A stretch of DNA of 64,000 nt from Temnothorax longispinosus (lineage: Eukaryota; Arthropoda; Insecta; Hymenoptera; Formicidae), in assembly GCF_030848805.1 (NCBI RefSeq), contig NW_027270198.1, positions 1 through 64,000 on the forward strand, in the 5' to 3' direction. Position 1 is the first letter of the stretch; each line of letters opens with the position of its first letter. Positions 30,891 through 43,039 of this stretch are shown piece by piece. The notes beneath the pieces are model-generated. The model saw nothing but the letters and a program-made list of their open reading frames with translations, was not told the origin of the DNA and made no database searches. A program made the position numbers and the translations under genes.

Positions 30891-31930
30891 GCCTCCTCAA
30901 AGTAAGATCGTTGTAATACTAAGGCCCTCCCGGGAGTCGCGTTGTGCCGCGAGAATCGATGAAATCCGCCGTAACTTGAATAATACCGAGTACCATATCG
31001 CGGGAGGGCCCGTACGAAAAAGTGGTCGCGAGTGCCCGTCCCGGGGATGCGAACGTACGGTCGCCGACAGTCCGCGTGCGTGTAATTTTGTTGCGTGTAA
31101 GTCCGCGTGCGTGTAATTTCGTTGCGTGTAATCTCGTAATCGTCGTTTGCTTAACCGTGCCGTAGTTTCGGGAGGTTGCTCTCGCGCGTGTGAGAGTCTC
31201 GTGGTCATCGTTTCCGGTTAAGTTCGCGCTAATTATAAGTGGATGTCCGTGCGTTTCATCGGGATTAATGGCTCACGGTTGTGTCGCGTTTACGGGTGAG
31301 TCCATTCGTGCGTCTCGTGGGGAGTGAAGATCCCCAGCTCTGTCGCGGTAGATTGTAAGGAAATTGCGTTAGTTATAAAAGCGGGATCTCGTGCGCTTGT
31401 TAGAAGTAAATGTTTTCGGGTATTTCGCGTTGACCGTCCGGGTAGAATTCGCTGCAACTTATGTCGGGGAATGGTCTTGTACGAATTCGACCGGGATTGC
31501 TGTGCAGTTCAGCGACGGAATGAGTATCGCGCTCGTGGGGTGACACGTGGCGCGTGCCCGGATTCTGCTTGTTCGCCGTGGAACACGCCTACCTTCTTCC
31601 ACTTGTTATCTGCCTTAATTAAAATATATTTTTATGTTTCTTGTTACTCGGATGTGTTGATTGCGCTACGCTCTCTCTCCTCTTCCAACCGCGATTAATC
31701 GAAGAAGCCCACGCCTGAGAAAACTGCGATCTCGTACATCGTGGTGTGAGGAATCGCACCTGACGCCCAACATTTACAAAAACTATTCAGTCGAGCTACC
31801 ACCTGGATTTCGGAGAGAAGTATCGCGATTTAGAAAGAGATCTTTAGTGAATAAAAGCGACGGCGCACTCCTCCACGGCTGGCGAGACCGTGAGGACATC
31901 GTCGTTGTCGTCACAACGTTAATTTAATGT
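30891..31930. other. unassigned stretch with short repeats
   Basis: A 12-bp inverted pair GGCCCTCCCGGG / CGGGAGGGCC brackets 30923-31012. A direct duplication with CCGCGTGCGTGTAATTT and GTTGCGTGTAA occurs at 31070-31130. Several open frames exist but show no recognisable domain. It may be transposon-derived regulatory sequence. Confidence 0.4.
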
Positions 31931-32868
31931 TCCTTGCTTACTAGGTTATATGCAGAATGTAAATATGCTTAAATCTAAAATTTTTATTTCTAAGTTTTGA
32001 AATGCACTTACATTGTAGTTGTTCCTGCATATTATTTCTGCATTGTTTTTACTCCACCAACTTACAGTATGTTACGTCCTGCGAACTCCATGATTTCTTT
32101 TTTTCGCAAAAATTTTCTGTGAGCTTAAGATAGCCCTTGAGATTAGGATAAGTAAATTGAGCACGGACGATTATCGATAGGCGAGTGAGCTTCGATTTCC
32201 TCACATCTTCCTGTTTTTTTTTTATTTTTCTACATAACCAAACTACCTATTTGCTTATGCGACTAAAAGCGACCTTCAGATGACGAATTACCAACAGACG
32301 TAGACGGGGCATACGTAATCGGGTTTTTGTCAGCTTAGTCTGGTCCATAACTAGAAACCTGGCGACATGACGTGCCAAAGGGGCCTTAATCCCAGATAGA
32401 GTTTGATGAAGATCTTTATTGCATCGAGCGAGCAATCTAAACTTACTCGCACGATGTTTCCGACAAACAGAAACAAGGCCTAAGACGTGCTTGTAAATAC
32501 ACGTGGCAAAGGTTTCTGTTTGCATTGAACCTACAATTAAGATTAAGAGGTATGCGTCGTCTGTTAACACAAAATCAGGGTCGCAAGATAAATCAGGGAC
32601 CCAGAGCTCTAATAAAAGAGAAATCGGCGATAATCGAAAAACAAGATGAGTCACTGGAAGAAGCGATGGGTTCCACCCCCAATAAGACAGTGGCCCACCA
32701 ATAAACAACCGTAAAAATCGATAACCGTATCTAGTTCCCCAGGATAAGCAAAAATTTAAAAATTCATCTCTTCGGTGAGAAACACCTCGCCAACGAGAAA
32801 TCCTCGAAACAAAAACTAGACACATCCCACAATAAAAAAATCCACCCCTTCCATTTCTTGAACTTCCC
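31931..32868. other. unassigned stretch upstream of a core promoter
   Basis: No convincing coding region. TGTTACGTCC near 32069 resembles an LTR start, and the promoter downstream could make this part of a long LTR, but I could not find the matching end or a duplication. Confidence 0.35.
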
Positions 32869-32906
32869 TATATAAACCCCGACATTACGAGACTCGCTTT
32901 CTTCAG
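32869..32906 (+). promoter_or_regulatory. TATA box plus arthropod initiator
   Basis: CTATATAAACC (32868-32878) is followed about 30 bp later by TTCAGTTCAGT (32901-32911), the arthropod initiator consensus TCAGT. The spacing is right for an RNA polymerase II core promoter reading plus. It probably drove a retroelement or an unrecognised transcript. Confidence 0.5.
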
Positions 32907-33062
32907 TTCAGTATTTCGTCTTTGACTTGCAATTCAAAATTAGAATCTCTCAACCTTCAGTTCAGTACTCTGTCTTCGAGTTGCGATTCAGAATTAGAAT
33001 CTCTCAAGTTTCAGTTCGATACTCCGTCTTTTAGTTGCAATTCGGAATTAAAATCTGTGCAC
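32901..33062 (+). repeat. three 54-bp tandem units downstream of the promoter
   Basis: Units start at 32901, 32955 and 33009 and share TTCAGTTC, a GTC.T..AGTTGC segment and ATTAGAATCTCTC. Each carries its own initiator-like TCAGTTC. Confidence 0.85.
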
Positions 33063-33269
33063 AAAATTCAACAGCATCCATATCAAGAGCTCCGCTCTGA
33101 CTCATCCGAGCTCAGGCACACAAGGCACGAGTGCTCAACAAGTCATCAATTAGTAAGTCTCGTATTTTTTTTTCTCCTTTTCCAGGTTATCGTTTCCTTT
33201 TTCTATCCCTTTATTTTAAAAGTGGTCTATTGACTATCGGATTCCCGGGAGTTTATTGGGCACAAGTTT

Positions 33270-33584
33270 ATTATTATCGCGGGTTTGGGTCGATCGGCGT
33301 AGGCATTGGATTTGCGGCAGTCGTTGGCGTTGTCGCGGGTCTGGCTGACTTATCGGCCTTTGACTCCCGGCGTCTTCGTCGCTGTCGCGGACTCGGCCGG
33401 TTCGTTGTCATCTTGAGCTCGTGGTAAATTCATCTACTATCGCGGGTTTAGGTCGATCGGCGTAGGCATTAGATTCGCGGCGGTCGTTGGCGTTGTCGCG
33501 GGTCTGGCTGACTTATCGGCCTTTGACTCCCGGTGTCTTCGTCATTGTCGCGGAGTCGGCCGGTTCGCTGTCACTTTAAGCTAG
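33270..33584 (+). repeat. 163-bp tandem duplication
   Basis: Two copies about 93% alike begin with CGCGGGTTT at 33278 and 33441 and contain GTCGATCGGCGTAGGCATT and CTGGCTGACTTATCGGCCTT. No coding function is evident. Confidence 0.88.
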
Positions 33585-34734
33585 TAACAATTTCCTTTTT
33601 TTTAATACTTCCGAGGGGGTCTGAAGAAAATTGACTATTGCACAAGCAAAATTATTTTAATGGACCCGGAAGTTCCACCCTCTTGAAGGCGGAATCTCCG
33701 CACGATCCTCAAACAAAAAAAGAATCGTTGGAACCAGCAAGCATGAAGAAATTTTAAGAAACTAGTATCAAAGTTTTTCCGTCACGAACGGGAGAACGCC
33801 GGTCCTCCGCGACTCGGAACTCCATCGCTTCCACCCGTTCAGCCGGAGGAACCACCTTCCCCACCTCTTAACTCGCCTTTTCGTCCCCTTTTCTACCGCG
33901 TGATTCCTGACACCCCCGATTCCTCGCCCTTGCTCGAACCCTCCTATTCTCCCGTTTGTCCCGGAGAAGTTCCCGACTTCGCCTCCCCTGCGCCTTCCGT
34001 CCACTTAATCCTATAGTTAGGTTGTAACCGAACGATACATAATCGGGCTACGAGACACGCTATTTTGTCCTCTAAGTCATCGGTCGCCACTCAGTTTAGC
34101 CTATTTCTACCGAAAAGGCAGGGGGGACAAACTTCTCTCTTGTAAGAGGAGGAGGACACTTTCGCAGCGCCACCTGGCTCTGTCCCTCCGAAACAGAGAA
34201 CTAAAATAGGTCACGTGACGAAAGTGGGGAGTAGATGCCGTATTCGAATTGGGTGTGCGAGAGCGTGCACATATCAATACACAACTGTCTTCTTCTTCTC
34301 TTTCGGCTATTGGCTATGCGATTTCGGATCTCGTGAATGCCGAGTTGACGAGGCGACCAGGCAACGCGTGACATTATATCGGCGCGCGACATTAATTATC
34401 CATGTATTTTCCTACATATTAATAAATCTAAAAAATTATTTAATAAAAAATTATTATATACATTTTTTTATGTTAATACAAAATTAAAGTTTGAATTAAA
34501 ATATAAAAATCCACTCTTGGCCAATATGTATGCTTTTTTATTTAACAAAGAATCTATTTAACAATTTCTATTTAATTTTAGCGCAATGATATTGCACTAA
34601 AAAAATTATAATTTTTACTATTCTTTTTTCTATCATTGAATTTATTTGCCATTAAATGTATAACGCAGAGCCGGGATTTAGGGCCGATTCCCGAGGCGAC
34701 GCCTCCTATACCCCCATTATCGCTCGAGACTCAG
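33585..34734. other. unassigned stretch
   Basis: About 1.15 kb without a supported gene. Mixed composition; the part after 34400 is AT-rich. A few open frames on both strands lack recognisable motifs. Confidence 0.4.
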
Positions 34735-34915
34735 CGGCCGAGCCGCCGATCGCTCACGTGACGCGTAATCTCAGGCGAAGTATTCTCGCTATTTGTAGAA
34801 TAAATTTCAATCTACTTTTGTTTTATATGATTCACGCTTGTTGAAGTATAAAAAATTGAAATTTGTACATGTAATATGTGTATATAATATATGTGAGGTA
34901 CAAGAGGGTGGCAGT

Positions 34916-34980
34916 GTGGTCTTGTGGTAAAACGCCAGACTCGTAATCCCGAGGACCCGGGTTTGAGTCCACCTGACCAC
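34916..34980 (+). ncRNA. tRNA-like (SINE-head) sequence, left arm
   Basis: 65 nt with an acceptor-like pairing GTGGTC/GACCAC, an A-box-like TGGTCTTGTGGTAAAACGCC, and a B-box GGTTTGAGTCC (one mismatch to consensus). The anticodon region CAGACTCGTAATC resembles a CGT-type arm but its 3' strand does not pair. It is too short and mispaired to be a working tRNA; a tRNA-derived RNA polymerase III promoter is more likely. Confidence 0.6.
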
Positions 34981-35470
34981 AGGAATTTTTATATTCCAAA
35001 CTGCCACCCCCGCACGAGTGGGGCTCGTGCGGAGAAACTATCTTTCGGAGGAGACATGGAGAAATTAAATGTACTTCTTTGTATTTAGAAGTATAAGAAA
35101 CTTCATGTAAAACTCTTTCTCCAGTGCCAATGCTCGCTCTTGGCATTTCTGATACATCTGGTCTTGTTCAGAAATTAATTAAATAATTGGTCGTCAAGCT
35201 AGGGGAGCTTGGGAGTTTTTTTTTTTAATAAAAGCGCCGCTTGTTGAAATATAAAAAATTTAAAAAATAAAAAAAAACTCCCAAGCTCCCCAAGCTTGAC
35301 GACCAATTTTAAATTTAATTTTTAAATAAGACCAACACAGACCTGATCAGGTATGTAGAAGAATTGATCAATAAAATGACCACCATGCATTTTTCCTCCG
35401 AAAGATAGCCCAGTTTCTCCGCACAAGCCCCAGTCGTGCGGGGGGTGGCAGTTTGGAATTAAAAATTTCT

Positions 35471-35535
35471 GTGGTCAGGTGGACTCGAACCCGGGTCCTC
35501 GGGATTACGAGTCTGGCGCTTTACCACAAGACCAC
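35471..35535 (-). ncRNA. tRNA-like (SINE-head) sequence, right arm
   Basis: Inverted copy of the left-arm module, with a consensus B box GGTTCGAGTCC and GTAAAGCGCC in the A-box region. If RNA polymerase III still recognises it, transcription would run towards the left arm. Confidence 0.6.
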
Positions 35536-35717
35536 ACTGCCACCCTCTTGTACCTCACATATATTATATACACATATTACATGTACAAATTTCAATTTTT
35601 TTATACTTCAACAAGCGTGAATCATATAAAACAAAAGTAGATTGAAATTTATTCTACAAATAGCGAGAATACTTTGCCTGAGATTACGCGTCACGTGAAC
35701 GATCGGCGGCTCGGCCG

Positions 35718-36797
35718 CCACTAGAGCCATGGAATGTTTTTCCGAAAGCTGCGCCCCTCCATGCAAGATTGAGACCCTTGTGCGGAGCAAACTAAGCTCC
35801 GTCTTTCGGACAGAGACGTTAAGCCGTTGGTCCAAAGGGTTCAAACTTTCTTCATTTGCGTCAACAAAAATTATCGTAATATTCATCATAATTTTCTGCA
35901 ACTTTAGGTCTAATAATGTCCCGACTGCATAATAATTCTCACGGTAAAAAATTGTCTGACGAAGTCCAGTGAACTCCAGGTTTTTTTTTTCTTAAAGTAT
36001 ACTATTTTGAGAGTAAAACGCAGAAAGTTTTTTTGCTTTATTTTAAAAAAATTTTGATAAATATTTTAGTAAAAAAAATCAAATTTCTCGAAAAAAAATT
36101 TTTTCTCGCGTTTTTTCAACATAAAAATTTTTTTTAAATTATTGGATTATAAAGAGGAAGTCATAAACTAAATTCCAGTTCAAGGTTTGAGTCGATACAT
36201 CAAAAAGAACGCAAATGGCAACTGTTGTGGGGTCCATTGGACCCCGTGTGACCACTACGTTATTTTTAAGTGTGACCACAACGGGTTAAACCAGTTTCCA
36301 AAGTTACAACATCGTATTTTTTACTGTTCATTAATTGACTCTGATCTACAACTGATGCAAAGTTTATTGCACAAAATAAACAATCAACTCTTGGGACACT
36401 GATTTATTAAATTATATATACAGAATTAGAACAATACTACCTAAATTCACTTAAAATTAGTTTACATGAATTCGAGATTATATCACTTCATTTTTATTTC
36501 TAATAACTTGTACATATATTTAAATGTAATCAGTAGCTTACAAAATATATAACTTGTATACATATAAGAAATATAATTGCAACATATTTTCCCGTCCCAC
36601 TTAACACAGACTGCGGACTGTCGGATATAAAAATGTCAAGTATCCGGTGTGGTTAAAAAATATGTTGCAAAGCATATGTATGCTTCACCAACTTGCAACA
36701 TATATAACACACATTATTCACACATTACAATTAAATACAATGACCATTGCAATACATAATATAAACACAGAAAAAAAAATATAAGTATAATAAAAAA
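35718..36797. other. unassigned stretch, possible piggyBac-type terminus near 36200-36290
   Basis: No supported gene. On the minus strand TTAACCCGTTGTGGTCACAC (ending near 36289) followed by the palindromic GGGGTCCAATGGACCCC resembles termini of TTAA-inserting elements; the other end was not found. Confidence 0.4.
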
Positions 36798-37381
36798 ATC
36801 GCACACATTATAGGCATACCAAATTTTAAATACGTACAATCACACTTTTACAATCACACTGCTTCTTCACATACAACTACACTTCTTCTCAGATGCAACA
36901 TGTTCTGCTTTCGCTAGAATTTTGCATCTTTCCTTCGATCTCATCTCCGCCCCAAATCCACCACACTGCCTGAAGGCATACCTTCCTGACAGGAAAATAT
37001 GACATCTTCAGGTAGATGATTGATCGAAGTAGAAGGACCTACCTAACTGATTTTTTAACTACTCACACATGCATTTACAATTTAAAAAAAATCGCACACA
37101 TTATAGGCATACCAAATATTGAATATATACAATCACACTCTTACAATCACATACTGCTTCTTCACATACAACTACACTTCTTCTCAGATGCAACATGTTC
37201 TGCTTTCGCTAGAATTTTGCATCTTTCCTTCGATCTCATCTCCGCCCCAAATCCACCACACTGCCTGAAGGCATACCTTCCTGACAGGAAAATATGACAT
37301 CTTCAGGTAGATGATTGATCGAAGTAGAAGGACCTACCTAACTGATTTTTTAACTACTCATACATGCATTTACAATTTAAC
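36798..37381 (+). repeat. 291-bp tandem duplication
   Basis: Two nearly identical units begin at CGCACACATTATAGGCATAC (36799 and 37091). They lie just past the 3' end of the P-element transposase gene and may belong to its subterminal region. Confidence 0.9.
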
Positions 37382-40115
37382 ATTCATAAAACGAAATTAT
37401 TTACGTCTTTTTTTAATAGAATTCTTATAATCCTGTACAATTTTCTTTCTTTTGTTTACATTATTTTTATACGATTCACGTATTCGTTTCATATCACACA
37501 CGGCATTTATAACATCGCGCTCTAACATTTCTATATTATTATTAGTAATATTAATAATTGCATTCTTATGATTACACCACGATACAATATTATTAATCGC
37601 AATTATACGCACTACAATTTTATACATATTGGCATGATGTTCTATGCATTCATGCCAATCCATATTAGCGTTCCAATTTTCTAAAAAATCTAACAGTACT
37701 TTTAAAACGTTACGACGATGAGCTCTAGTTTTTAACAATTTATTTGTAACGCTTGTAATTTGTTTTATGAAAAATAAAAATGAATTATTTCTTAAACTAT
37801 TTTCGCAATTTGTACAAGAATTAACTTCTTTAAGAACTAACTTAACAATTTCATTTTGGTAATCTACAGAAGATGCTACAATTACTTTATCGGCAACATT
37901 TTTATCCGTAATTAATTCAGATGCTTCATCGTCATTACACATAATATTACGCATGTCGTTACGTTCTAAATAATTTTCAAATGTACATAACAAATTAAAA
38001 TTATCATTTGTAACTTCACAATTACCGCGACGCATTGAAATATATTGCATATTATTTACAAGTAAAGTAAAAAACGATTCTTGAAATTGACGAGGTGTGG
38101 GATTAATATTACGTACAGCATGACTACGAATTTGGCCAAAAAAATTTTCTAACGGATCCTGATTACAAAATCTAGTATTTAATTTTTCAAAATCATATTT
38201 TTTACTTAAAATTTTCCACAGTTTTTGAAACCCGTCAATTGTAAACAACCAATTTTTTAAAGTCGGTACCGATTTATTTACTGTACGCGAAATTTTGTCA
38301 ACGAATGCTGTTTTACGCAATATATTTTTTCGCATTTACCCAAAATACATGATGATCGCTGTTTTTACTTACAGAACAACGCAAATCGTTGCTGTCTTCT
38401 CTTTTGTCGTCTCCATTCACGCTATCAAAAAGATCATTGAAGAAATTTACTGCTGTCGCTGTTGCTATTCCTTCTTTTTTTCCTATTTGAATTTCTTTAT
38501 TGTTTACAGATACCGTGCCTATATAAATATAAACATATATATTAATAAATACATAAATTAACACACGAATAAAAACCTAATACATTTGTAAACTAATGAA
38601 TAATACACTAATAAAAAAATATAATTGTTTACAATAATTTTCATTCAAATATTTGTATGTGTGTACATGTTAACCAAGTTAAAATGAAAAAATAAAACAA
38701 ATTATACAAATATGATAAATATTTTTTTTATAGTTACACAATTATTTTTTCTTATACTATTTTTTGTGCAAGGAAAAGAAACTAGAATTACAGTTCTTAA
38801 AGATTTAATTATTTATTCTTTTCTTATTAAGTAAGTACTTACATTTCGATGTTGCGAATGTTTGAATAGCACTAGCCATCGTTCCACTCATTGCTTGGAC
38901 TGCATTTTTTACACGCATTTTACTAATTTTTTCTTCTACCATATGCTCCGCTGTAATTTTTTTTAAAAGTGGTCGAATGGTATTGATCTTTCTATCTATG
39001 ATCCAAGCTGTTTTTAATATGTCCCACGATGCAAATTGGTTTTCTTCTCCCGGAGCATTGGAAACTTGTAATACATCTTTCGATAGCCAATTATTCCGAA
39101 TACCTTTGATCAGATGTGGAGGATCATATAAATGTATTATTTCCTGGTTTCCAACTTCGTATGTTTGATCTATAAAACAAGACAAATTAAAATAAATTCA
39201 TGCACGCGCACATACATTTTCATGTTATGTCTCATTTATATATTTACTTTGTGCTCTATTTTCCAAATTCCTTTCTTTCTTGTTTGAAACAATAGCTCGT
39301 TAATTGCAGCTACATTGGAGGAACCTTGATCGCACACTGTTGCAACTATGTGGAAGCCTGTCTTTGTAATTTCTGATACTACTTCTTTAATGCATCTAAT
39401 TAACTGAGCGGTATTAGTCTGTTTATCACAAAAATTAAATAAAAGTGGCATCTTCCAACCAGAATGTAATCCGCGTAACATAAAAACTAAAGCATGATCC
39501 GCAACTTTTCCCGTTCGATTGTTGCCCCAATCCTCAAGACCACAAATGACATCCTTCCGAATGTCATAAGTGCACTTAGGTTGGATAGATACCTCATCCC
39601 ACATCATAATACATATTTTTTCTTTCATTGACATTTTTTGAGCTACACTCTCTAAATGTCTCAAAATAAATGGGTTTAATCCAGGATATACAGGTATTTG
39701 TGTGCAACACCGATTGTAACGTTTGTATCGAAGGAATTTGTTTAAAAATCGATCTTAAAGTATTATATGCATGCTTCCCCATAGTCTTGTACAGTGTTAA
39801 TGCGAAGGCTTTCTGTTCTACACTATAACGTTGTCCCTGCAGAATATAAAATGCTATCATAATCAAATTTACAATATTATATAGTAATAATTACAAAAAT
39901 TAACATGTAATAAATATTTGAAAATATATTTTGTTTTTATAAACGGTAATTTTTATATATACTATATATTAAAATTATTATATACTTTCGTGCGTATTTC
40001 TTTTACAGAATATCTATTTAATAGAAATCGTTATAATTTTGACCTCATTTTCTGTATTAGGATCAATTAAAAACTACTAATTACTTTGCTACACAGTACA
40101 CGCACACGCGCGCGC

Positions 40116-40120
<5 letters not shown>

Positions 40121-40146
<26 letters not shown>
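40121..40146 (+). repeat. (TA)n microsatellite
   Basis: Alternating TA run in the long intron, preceded by a CGCG-containing CA/CG run. Confidence 0.9.
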
Positions 40147-40150
<4 letters not shown>

Positions 40151-40564
40151 AATGTGTTGTGTATATGCAATTTATTTTTGTTGCCCACATATAAAATCAG
40201 AAAATGTTTCTTTTTGTATGATTTGAATTTGAATGGATTTGAACGAATAAATTAACGAATGAATGTGTGAATAGAGATGTGTGTGTGTGTGGGTATGTGT
40301 AACATACTTTGCAAAGTGTTTATTTTGACATAAAAATATTTTAATATAAAATAATAATAATTAATAATAACTAAAATTACAACATTGTACTAAATGACGA
40401 TCGGTAAAAGAAAGACTTTGAAATATATTAAAATACTACAAAAATGGGAAAGTAATAAAGGTAATTATTATAAATAGATATTTAGTTTATTATATATGTA
40501 ATACACCATCCATATTTTTAATGATATATATATATATATGTATATATATATATGTATGTATGTA

Positions 40565-40565
<1 letters not shown>

Positions 40566-40611
<46 letters not shown>
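40566..40611 (+). repeat. (GT)n microsatellite
   Basis: About 22 GT repeats in the long P-transposase intron. Confidence 0.95.
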
Positions 40612-42109
40612 CATGTGCGTGTGTGTACACACTCACACAAAACAGTTTCAATATTGAAGATATAGTATCAGAAATATAATATGCAATATATGATAGAAAT
40701 ATATAATCAATATACAGATAATACAATATACAGACAATGGAAATTAAGTTCTATTTTTTCGTAAACTCAACGTTATTGTAGACAACTGCACCACCTTCGC
40801 TGACAACAATCTAAAATAGAAAATAAAATTTGTATGTAAAAATTGCGTATAGGAATAAAATACATAATTCGTACTAAAAATATCATTATTTACTTACATA
40901 TTTTGTTTTATATTCCTAAATATTATGCGTTGTTAGGATTAGCCTTTTTTCCTCTTCTATGTTTGAAATTTAACTATTCTGTTCCTTTCCACATTTTTCC
41001 ATGTATCCTTTATTTTAAAATCTGTCACCTAAATACATAATTAATCTTAGTTAAAAAATTTTAAAGTTACATTAGGTTAAAATGTTTAAGAACTCTTGCA
41101 AGTAAAGAAAATTTTCCATAACTTTATTGAACCTTACCTTGCTGAAAATATTTTCTTTAGTTACCCAAAATAAAATATTACCTTATAAGATAACTGTACA
41201 TAACATGCATATCACAAATGCATTTAAAGATCTTAAAGTTCATAATGCAAAATCGATAGGTTGAAAATCAGGAAATAGATCAATAGTCCAGACGACACAT
41301 TAGTGTCTCAAAAACAGATACACACCATAATCCACACGTAGGAAAATTAGCACATACATAAATATAATCAGTTAATGAGCAGATCGAAAAAAAGTGTAAT
41401 ATAAATTTTAAAAATAAAATATAAACTGGCGCAAGGCTTTCATGTTTATAATTAAAACGTTAAATTTATATTAAAACGATAAAAACCCATATTAATAGAA
41501 TGTTATCCTTGTGACCAATATATAATTGTAAATTATAGAAAATGAATTCTAGAAAATATAATTATAATTAATAACTTCTATAAAATAATTATAGAAAAAA
41601 TATATACAATAATGGGCATAAATACGTGAAATAAAGATACAAATTAATAAATCAACATTAGATTATAAAAAATTTGAAAATAGATATTGTAAAGTAATAA
41701 AAAAACATATAATATCTAATTAACATAATAATTGAAAACTATAAGAAAATAAAGAAAAGAAATAAAATAAATAAGAAAAAAAGAAAGAAAAAGAAAGTAA
41801 AAAAAAAACCAATTAGCACCATCATCAATCAGTTAAAAACCCCTTACCATAAAACACGCCATATTGTTAATATTTTTAATGTATTGAAAATACAAAATTT
41901 AATATAATGCATCTTTCCGTAGTTATACACATGCAGTAATAAAAATAAGCAAATATAAATATAAAATTCACACATGTATAATGATCAATATGTATAATTT
42001 CTCGTGAGAATCTCAGTTTTATATATGTGATGCATTCATAGTAGCAAACATATTAATAACATTGATAAAACAAAAGAATAAAAAAATATTTAAAAAATAA
42101 AATAGAAAT

Positions 42110-42207
42110 TGAGACTGCGTTCCGAAATTCACTACTAGTACTGAAAATCTATAATGTGCGTGACATAAATTATAGATTTGCAGGCATTGAATATCGGAAC
42201 GCAGCCA
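42110..42207. mobile_element. ~98-bp MITE (CTGCGTTCC family), copy 1
   Basis: Inverted ends GACTGCGTTCCGAAATTC and GAATATCGGAACGCAGCC. Related copies lie at 51632-51729 and, more distantly, 51405-51528. It sits inside the P-transposase intron. Confidence 0.75.
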
Positions 42208-42785
42208 TAGAAAAAATAAAATAAGAAATAAGAAAGTACAAAGATACTAAAACATTACAGTAACAAAATTTTAAACAAACATACCCCTGATGCACGCTTT
42301 AGATTTTTTTCGATCATATCAAAAAAGATTTTCTGATATTTCGTCAAGTCTGTAGTCATATCCTTCCATTTGTTTCGTTGCAAATTCTTCTTTTCTCTTC
42401 TCTGTTTTTCAATAATTTTTTTCTTCTTATAAATGGATTTCTTCATTTTCTTACATTCCTTTGTAATTCTAGGACTCTTTTGTCTTTACAATTCAATGAT
42501 ATAGAATTAGGATTGCACTGTACATTTTCAACTGTTTCATTGATTTGACTAGTACTGGCATTACATGACATAATGTCATTATTATCACTGTTAATATTGA
42601 TATTAATATTAACAGTTTCTATTTCATCTGATAGATGCATAGATGGAATAGCATCATTTTTTAGTACACGTCTTTTTGTGTCAACACAAATCATATGATC
42701 TGGAAAATGTAAAGTACAGATCCGTAATTCTTTCAGTATTGTCTCCGATGCACCTGTAATATAAACAAAATCTTTGTAAACATAT

Positions 42786-42792
<7 letters not shown>

Positions 42793-42819
<27 letters not shown>

Positions 42820-42820
42820 G
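42793..42820 (+). repeat. (AC)n microsatellite
   Basis: About 13 AC repeats in the first intron of the P-like transposase gene. Confidence 0.92.
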
Positions 42821-43039
42821 AGTGCGTATATGTGCGTATGCTTATATTTTCAACGTAAGCAAATATAAATATTATTTCCATAGTAATATAAATATTATTA
42901 TTTCTATGTTACCTATCAAATCAGTCCGTCCAATTGTTCTTAGCCATTGTTCTGCTTTTTGTGTATCTCGTGGAAGCCTATGTACAGGTGTATCCTTATT
43001 CGAAGAGCATTTGGGCACACAGCATTTACGTACCATCTT

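Larger units (their letters stand above)
34735..35717. mobile_element. 1-kb inverted-repeat element carrying two tRNA-like modules
   Basis: Left arm 34735-35064 and right arm 35390-35717 are inverted copies of about 330 bp with high identity; the outermost match is CGGCCGAGCCGCCGATCG. Inside lies a second inverted pair (about 35181-35226 and 35272-35310, GGTCGTCAAGCT...) around a T/A-rich loop. Each arm holds a tRNA-like segment. No protein is encoded. It may be two SINEs in inverted orientation or a fold-back element that captured a SINE. Confidence 0.8.
37397..43036 (-). pseudogene. P-element/THAP9-like transposase gene (five exons, frameshifted)
   Basis: Minus-strand gene with splice signals. 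Proposed exons: 43036-42913 (THAP N-half, MVRKCCVPKCSSNKD...HRLP), 42753-42285 (ASETILKELRICTLHFPDHM, THAP C-half, then a basic coiled-coil), 39836-39248, 39169-38843 and 38518-37397. Later exons show RYSVEQKAFALTLY, MMWDEVSIQPKCTYD, VATVCDQGSSNVAAIN, HLYDPPHLIKGIRNN and NQDPLENFFGQIR, the RNase-H-like catalytic core with insertion domain. Introns have GT-AG ends. Register changes near 42470, 39700 and 38326 break it. The second intron is unusually long (2.4 kb) and contains a MITE and microsatellites. Inverted termini were not located. Confidence 0.87.

Noticed and set aside
34916..34980. Functional nuclear tRNA gene
   Set aside because: Only 65 nt, the anticodon stem does not pair and the B box has a mismatch; a SINE-type tRNA-derived head is more likely.
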